From Nitrosopumilaceae archaeon (GTDB taxonomy: Archaea; Thermoproteota; Nitrososphaeria; Nitrososphaerales; Nitrosopumilaceae), in contig RKRU01000021.1 of the NCBI GenBank assembly GCA_007571225.1, positions 1 through 9,589 of the forward strand: DNA of 9,589 nucleotides, given 5' to 3'. A program made the position numbers and the translations under genes. The notes beneath the pieces are model-generated. The model made no database searches and was not told where the DNA came from. It saw only the letters and a list, made by a program, of their open reading frames with translations. Positions 6,084 to 9,589 of the stretch are shown one piece after another. How positions within the stretch are numbered: the first letter of the stretch is position 1; each line of letters opens with the position of its first letter.

Positions 6084-6455
6084 TTATACCTCCACATGGA
6101 CATGGCCATTGTCTATTTTAACGTTGTACACGCGCAGGGCCTTCTCTGCAGGCGGATTGCACGGCTTTCCAGTCTTGAGATCAAATACGGAGAGGTGCAG
6201 CGGGCATCTGATGCCGTCGGGGCCAAGAAATCCCGTCGAGAGGTCGGCCTCTGCGTGCGTGCATATAAGGTCAGTTGCACGTATCGCCCCGTCGTGGTTT
6301 GCTAGTAGTATGTTGTAGTCTGAGAATCTGTAGGTTTGGCCGTCTGGTATCTCGTCTATGTGGCAGGCCCTGACCCATCTGCTGTTGCTGCCACCACCAC
6401 TGCCACCACCATTATTATCATCATCTGTACTTGTAGTGCTGTTCAATCTCCACAT
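6084..6455 (-). CDS. Rieske-type [2Fe-2S] ferredoxin in the SUF operon
   Basis: This is a small soluble Rieske protein. The cluster ligands are CTH (C65, H67) and CPLH (C84, H87), numbered from the ATG at 6453-6455. The surrounding sequence WVRACHIDEIPDGQ and PLHLSVFDLKTGKP is typical of dioxygenase-type Rieske ferredoxins, and no membrane anchor or signal peptide is seen. The core begins near residue 27. Before it lies a linker of Asp, Asn, Gly and Ser coded by GAT, AAT and GGT triplet runs. No start codon exists between that linker and the core, so translation must begin inside sufD: ATG 6455 gives 123 residues and a 35-nt overlap, and a TTG at 6521 would give 145 residues and a 101-nt overlap. 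I prefer the former. Rieske genes inside suf clusters are known in several bacteria and archaea. The protein could be an Fe-S client or supply electrons for cluster assembly. Confidence 0.88.
   Translation of the reverse strand: MWRLNSTTSTDDDNNGGGSGGGSNSRWVRACHIDEIPDGQTYRFSDYNILLANHDGAIRATDLICTHAEADLSTGFLGPDGIRCPLHLSVFDLKTGKPCNPPAEKALRVYNVKIDNGHVHVEV
6088..6093 (-). promoter_or_regulatory. Ribosome-binding site of sufS (GGAGGT)
   Basis: On the minus strand GGAGGT ends 6 nt before the sufS ATG and lies inside the last codons of the Rieske gene. A full Shine-Dalgarno at an internal operon gene, with none at the leaderless first gene, is the mixed translation pattern known from many archaea. 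Confidence 0.75.
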
Positions 6456-7809
6456 CCTCGTTGTACCTAGTTTCTTCGACCTCGACGAATTTTGCAAGCT
6501 CCTCGTCTGTGTTAATTCCAAGTTCTCGGCCCTCCCACTTTGACTCTATGAGGTATGCAATCCATGCCCTGACTTGATATGACATCTTTCTTGAGAGGGG
6601 TTCTAGAAATCCTTCCACGATGGTCCTCTCGGCCTCCTCGTGGCTCAAACATCTTGACTTTAGGTAGAATATCTGCTCCTCGTCTATCTGGGCGACTGAT
6701 GCAGAATGGGTGGCCTTTACGTCGTTTGTGAATATCTCAAGACCTGGTATCGCGTCGGACTTTGCATCTGGGTCAAGCAGTATTGACCTGCCGGAGAGGA
6801 ATGAGTTTGACTTTGCGGCGTTCTCCATTATCCGTATCATTCCCTTGAAGAGCGACTTTGACCTGTCGCGCAGTATGGACTTTTCAACCACTCTGCCTTC
6901 TGTTGCCGGACTCTCGTGGTTGACGTTGGTCTGTATGTCAAATGACTGTTCGTTGTTTCCAAATACGACCTCTGAGTCGTTTGCCGACGCGCCCGTGCCC
7001 CTCAGATAGTAGTCTATCCTGTACCGGGATAGCATGGCGCCAAACAGGCCCGAGTACCAGTTGACGCTGGCGTCCTGTGCCAAGCTGGTCTGTCTGGTTG
7101 AAAAGTTGACCGCTGATTGGTCCAACATCTGAAGCGTGGTAATGTCAAGCTGCGAGCCCTCGCCGGCAGTAGTGTTTAAGAGTTCAAGGTATGCCTGCTG
7201 TGCGTCAGACTTGGGCGAGTACATCTCTTGTACTATTGTGGCCTTGCTTGCTCTGCCTATTGTAATGATGTTGCGGGATATGACTGAAAGGCCGTCCTCT
7301 GGAAGGCAGACTAGCAGGTATATTGGACTCTCTAGTTCGGTGTTGTCTGGTACGTACACAAAGGAGCCAGAGTTGAATGCGGCGTTGTTGAGTGCAGCAA
7401 ACTTGTCGTCGACGGGGCTTGATGATTCGAGTGCTCTGCGCGTGTGGTCGTCTCCTACTGCATCGCGTACAGACGAGAGTATGACGCCCTCTGATGTGCA
7501 GTTGTTGTTGATGCGCATGGTGGATGTTCCTATCTGTATGATGGCAGTCTCGCCCTCAAGTTCGGCTAGGCGCCTCTCTAGGAATGCCGGGATTTGTATC
7601 GTCTCTGTACTCGTACCTCCGTCTAGAATTACCTGGTCGGGATCCATTCTTTTGGCGTCTGTATACTTGTTGTATAGTGGGGATGTCTCGATTGGAAGTT
7701 TGTTGTATGCTAAAAGTGAGTCCATGCGGTAGTCCTGAAGCCACCGGGGCTCAGATGAAGAGATTGTTCTGATCTCTTCTAGTCCCAAATTTGACAGTTT
7801 TTGTGACAT
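6421..7809 (-). CDS. sufD: SufD, Fe-S scaffold subunit
   Basis: This 462-residue protein belongs to the SufB/SufD beta-helix family and is expected to pair with SufB, and with a SufC ATPase, in the cluster-building complex. Recognisable parts are KFAALNNAAFNSGSFVYVP (136-154), the repetitive beta-helix middle, the stretch NVNHESPATEGR followed by KGMIRI, SGRSILLDPDAKSDAIPGL, and the C-terminal helical SRCLSHEEAERTIVEGFLEPL. H368 in ATHSASV corresponds to the cluster-assembly histidine of E. coli SufD. The SufB-type cysteine before LLLDD is absent (serine in SGRSILLD), which separates this gene from its neighbour sufB. The ATG at 7807-7809 follows sufB by 36 nt and sits at the edge of a 12-bp palindrome, ATGATGCATCAT (7808-7819). 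The 3' end overlaps the Rieske gene in another frame. Confidence 0.94.
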   Translation of the reverse strand: MSQKLSNLGLEEIRTISSSEPRWLQDYRMDSLLAYNKLPIETSPLYNKYTDAKRMDPDQVILDGGTSTETIQIPAFLERRLAELEGETAIIQIGTSTMRINNNCTSEGVILSSVRDAVGDDHTRRALESSSPVDDKFAALNNAAFNSGSFVYVPDNTELESPIYLLVCLPEDGLSVISRNIITIGRASKATIVQEMYSPKSDAQQAYLELLNTTAGEGSQLDITTLQMLDQSAVNFSTRQTSLAQDASVNWYSGLFGAMLSRYRIDYYLRGTGASANDSEVVFGNNEQSFDIQTNVNHESPATEGRVVEKSILRDRSKSLFKGMIRIMENAAKSNSFLSGRSILLDPDAKSDAIPGLEIFTNDVKATHSASVAQIDEEQIFYLKSRCLSHEEAERTIVEGFLEPLSRKMSYQVRAWIAYLIESKWEGRELGINTDEELAKFVEVEETRYNEDVEIEQHYKYR

Positions 7810-7845
7810 GATGCATCATCAACTCGTTGGCTACTGCTGTTATCA

Positions 7846-9246
7846 TCAGCCCACAGAGTCATCCATCTCAAGTTTGATGAGTCTGTTCAGCTCGACTGCG
7901 TACTCCATGGGCAGTTCCTTTGTAAACGGCTCCATGAACCCGTTGACGATGAGCGAAAGGGCCTCCTCCTCTGTAAAGCCCCTACTCATAAGATAGAATA
8001 TCTGTTCGTCTCCGATCTTGCCCACGGTTGCCTCATGCGTTATGGTGGCATCTTCTTGGTCGATCTCCATGTATGGATACGTGTCAGTCTTTGAGGTGTC
8101 ATCAAGCAGCAGGGCGTCGCATCTTACAGTCGACTTTACGTTGGTTGCGCCCTTTGCTACGTTGAGCAGTCCGCGGTATGTAGAGCGCCCGTCAAGCCGA
8201 CTTACAGATTTTGAGGTGATCTTTGAGGTGGTATCAGGTGCAAGGTGCACCATCTTTGCACCAGTATCTTGGTGTTGGCCCTTTCCTGCAAATGCAATGG
8301 ACAGAGTCTCTCCGTACGCCTTGCGGCCCATCAGGTATACCCCAGGATACTTCATGGTCAGCCTGCTGCCTATGTTTCCGTCTATCCATTCAACGGTGGC
8401 GCCCTCGTAGGCGTAGGCGCGCTTTGTTACCAAGTTGTACACGTCGTTGCTCCAGTTCTGTATGGTGGTGTAGCGTAGGTGTGCATCCTTGTGGGCCACA
8501 AGCTCCACCACTGCAGAATGCAGGGACTCTGAAGAGTAGACTGGTGCCGTACAGCCCTCGATATAGTGGACATCTGCCCCCTCGTCTACGATTATGAGGG
8601 TCCTCTCAAACTGTCCAATGTTCTCAGCATTGATTCTAAAGTATGCTTGCAGCGGCATGTCTACTGTCACTCCGGGTGGCACGTAGATGAAGGAGCCGCC
8701 GCTCCAGACTGCGCTGTTGAGCGCGGCAAACTTGTTGTCTTCTGGGGGGATCACCTTGCCAAAGTACTTTTTGAATATCTCCGGCTGCTCTTTTAGTGCC
8801 GAATCGGTATCTAGAAACAAGACCCCCTGCTTTTTAAGATCCTCTCTGAGGTTGTGGTATACGACCTCTGATTCATACTGGGCCCCCACGCCTGCAAGGA
8901 ACTTTTTCTCTGCCTCTGGTATGCCCAGCTTGTCAAACGTATTCTTTACATCCTCTGGAACATCGTCCCAGTTCTTTTCGGTCTTTTCTGACGCCTTTGC
9001 ATAATAGTATATGTTTTGAAAATCAATCGTGCTGAGATCGCCTCCCCATGTCGGCATGGGCTTTTTCATGAACGTCTCGTATGACCGCAGTCTAAAGTCT
9101 AGCATCCATTGTGGCTCGTCCTTCATCTTACTGATTCCTATTACGGTCTCCTTTGTCAGCCCCTTTTTGCTGAGGTGTACGTACATTTCGGTAGAATCCT
9201 TAAAGTCGTACTTTGAGTAGTCCATGTCGAGGCTCTCAGTTGCCAT
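7846..9246 (-). CDS. sufB: SufB, Fe-S scaffold subunit and first gene of the operon
   Basis: This 466-residue protein is the central scaffold on which new Fe-S clusters form. Family blocks include [20 protein letters not shown] (42-61), [32 protein letters not shown] (171-190), YIEGCTAP (C232, plausibly the counterpart of the sulfur-accepting C254 of E. coli SufB), and [10 protein letters not shown] with C376. H404 and E405 in [10 protein letters not shown] lie 28 and 29 residues after C376, the same spacing as C405, H433 and E434 of E. coli SufB, so the assembly site is intact. The C-terminal [17 protein letters not shown] block is also standard. The ATG at 9244-9246 gives the normal N-terminus for the archaeal branch and lies about 25 bp after a strong TATA box, so the message is probably leaderless. 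Confidence 0.96.
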   Translation of the reverse strand: MATESLDMDYSKYDFKDSTEMYVHLSKKGLTKETVIGISKMKDEPQWMLDFRLRSYETFMKKPMPTWGGDLSTIDFQNIYYYAKASEKTEKNWDDVPEDVKNTFDKLGIPEAEKKFLAGVGAQYESEVVYHNLREDLKKQGVLFLDTDSALKEQPEIFKKYFGKVIPPEDNKFAALNSAVWSGGSFIYVPPGVTVDMPLQAYFRINAENIGQFERTLIIVDEGADVHYIEGCTAPVYSSESLHSAVVELVAHKDAHLRYTTIQNWSNDVYNLVTKRAYAYEGATVEWIDGNIGSRLTMKYPGVYLMGRKAYGETLSIAFAGKGQHQDTGAKMVHLAPDTTSKITSKSVSRLDGRSTYRGLLNVAKGATNVKSTVRCDALLLDDTSKTDTYPYMEIDQEDATITHEATVGKIGDEQIFYLMSRGFTEEEALSLIVNGFMEPFTKELPMEYAVELNRLIKLEMDDSVG

Positions 9247-9261
9247 GGAAAATAGGGCTCT

Positions 9262-9276
9262 GTTATATTATAAATA
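9262..9276 (-). promoter_or_regulatory. TATA box of the suf operon
   Basis: On the minus strand CTATTTATAATATAA is centred about 24-25 bp upstream of the sufB ATG. Archaeal TATA boxes sit around 26 bp before the transcription start, so transcription should begin at or within a few bases of the ATG. No Shine-Dalgarno is present in the short gap, which agrees with a leaderless message. This makes sufB the first gene of the operon. Confidence 0.75.
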
Positions 9277-9287
9277 GATGTGGAAAA

Positions 9288-9589
9288 GTAGGTAGAGCTA
9301 AATCGGCTTACCCACTGTCCAATGTTTACCTACCACACGCTTACCTGCTAGCGATTATCTACCTACCTACCTGTCTGCCACACACTTGCCACACGTTTAC
9401 TTACCACATGCTTACCTACCTACCTACCTACCTACCTGTCTACCCTTGAATCGGTCATTCAGATGTGGTGGACGTAAAGGGACATACTTACCTACCTACC
9501 TACCTGTCTACCCACCGCCTGCCACATGCTTACCTACCTACCTACCTGTCTACCCACCGCCTGCCACATGCTTACCTACCTACCTACCT
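9288..9589. repeat. (TACC)n-based repeat region upstream of the suf promoter
   Basis: About 300 bp are built from TACC runs joined by short variable pieces containing CCACA, CATGCTTACC and TGTCT. TACC runs of 3, 6, 4 and 4 units end at 9371, 9436, 9504 and 9546, each followed directly by TGTCT, and a fifth run of 4 is cut by the window edge. A break of non-repeat sequence lies at about 9443-9482. On the other strand the runs read GGTA, giving spaced GG pairs. No gene is supported; the frames are open only because the repeats lack stops on the plus strand. Confidence 0.85.
9506..9589. repeat. Exact 42-bp tandem repeat, two copies
   Basis: Copies at 9506-9547 and 9548-9589 are identical over all 42 bases. 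Each starts GTCTACCCACCGCCTGCCAC and ends with CATGCTTACC and further TACC units. The array reaches the right edge, so it probably continues. The bases before 9506 match the end of the unit for about 21 bp, a partial copy. Unit identity points to recent amplification. Confidence 0.9.

Noticed and set aside
7136..7732. Plus-strand frame of 198 codons opposite sufD
   Set aside because: It is fully antisense to sufD, which has clear family motifs; no homology is recognisable.
9213..9449. Plus-strand frame reading Thr-Tyr-Leu-Pro repeats
   Set aside because: It starts inside sufB on the other strand and continues through TACC repeats that happen to lack stops.
9288..9589. CRISPR array
   Set aside because: Repeats are directly tandem or slipped tetranucleotide runs with no unique spacers of regular length and no cas genes.

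Overview
The window looks like chromosomal DNA of a Nitrososphaeria (Thaumarchaeota) archaeon. The evidence is a divergent archaeal phosphoglycerate kinase, a SUF iron-sulfur operon, ATA-rich isoleucine codons, and an A/T-rich TATA-type box about 25 bp upstream of the sufB ATG, as expected for a leaderless archaeal message. The lineage is an inference from family resemblance; no marker gene such as 16S rRNA is present. The amount of simple-sequence DNA in and between genes is unusual for an archaeon and would fit a host-associated or otherwise repeat-tolerant member of the group.

Layout. (1) 1-1764, + strand: the C-terminal part of a bacterial-type SNF2/HepA-like helicase, cut by the left edge. 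(2) 1765-2367: a gene-poor stretch with an imperfect palindrome, trinucleotide-repeat DNA, a 37-bp direct repeat in two copies, and a 140-bp element with 19-bp terminal inverted repeats and a perfect 8-bp target duplication (a MITE-like insertion). (3) 2368-3654, + strand: phosphoglycerate kinase. (4) 3655-3983: a convergent intergenic stretch with a small hairpin and a long alternating purine-pyrimidine tract. (5) 3984-9246, - strand: an operon read right to left as sufB, sufD, a Rieske ferredoxin, sufS, sufU and a small winged-helix/zinc-ribbon protein. (6) 9247-9589: the sufB promoter, then (TACC)n-based repeats including an exact 42-bp tandem repeat running off the right edge.

How the genes work together. 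SufS takes sulfur from cysteine, SufU is the likely sulfur acceptor, and SufB plus SufD form the scaffold on which Fe-S clusters are assembled. The Rieske ferredoxin is both a likely client and a possible electron donor. The last gene has a predicted DNA-binding fold and a four-cysteine metal site, so it is a candidate regulator or accessory factor. The SufC ATPase that normally completes SufBCD is not in the window. From the Rieske gene to the last gene, junctions are a 2-nt gap, a 4-nt overlap and a 1-nt overlap, so those genes are almost certainly co-transcribed and translationally coupled.
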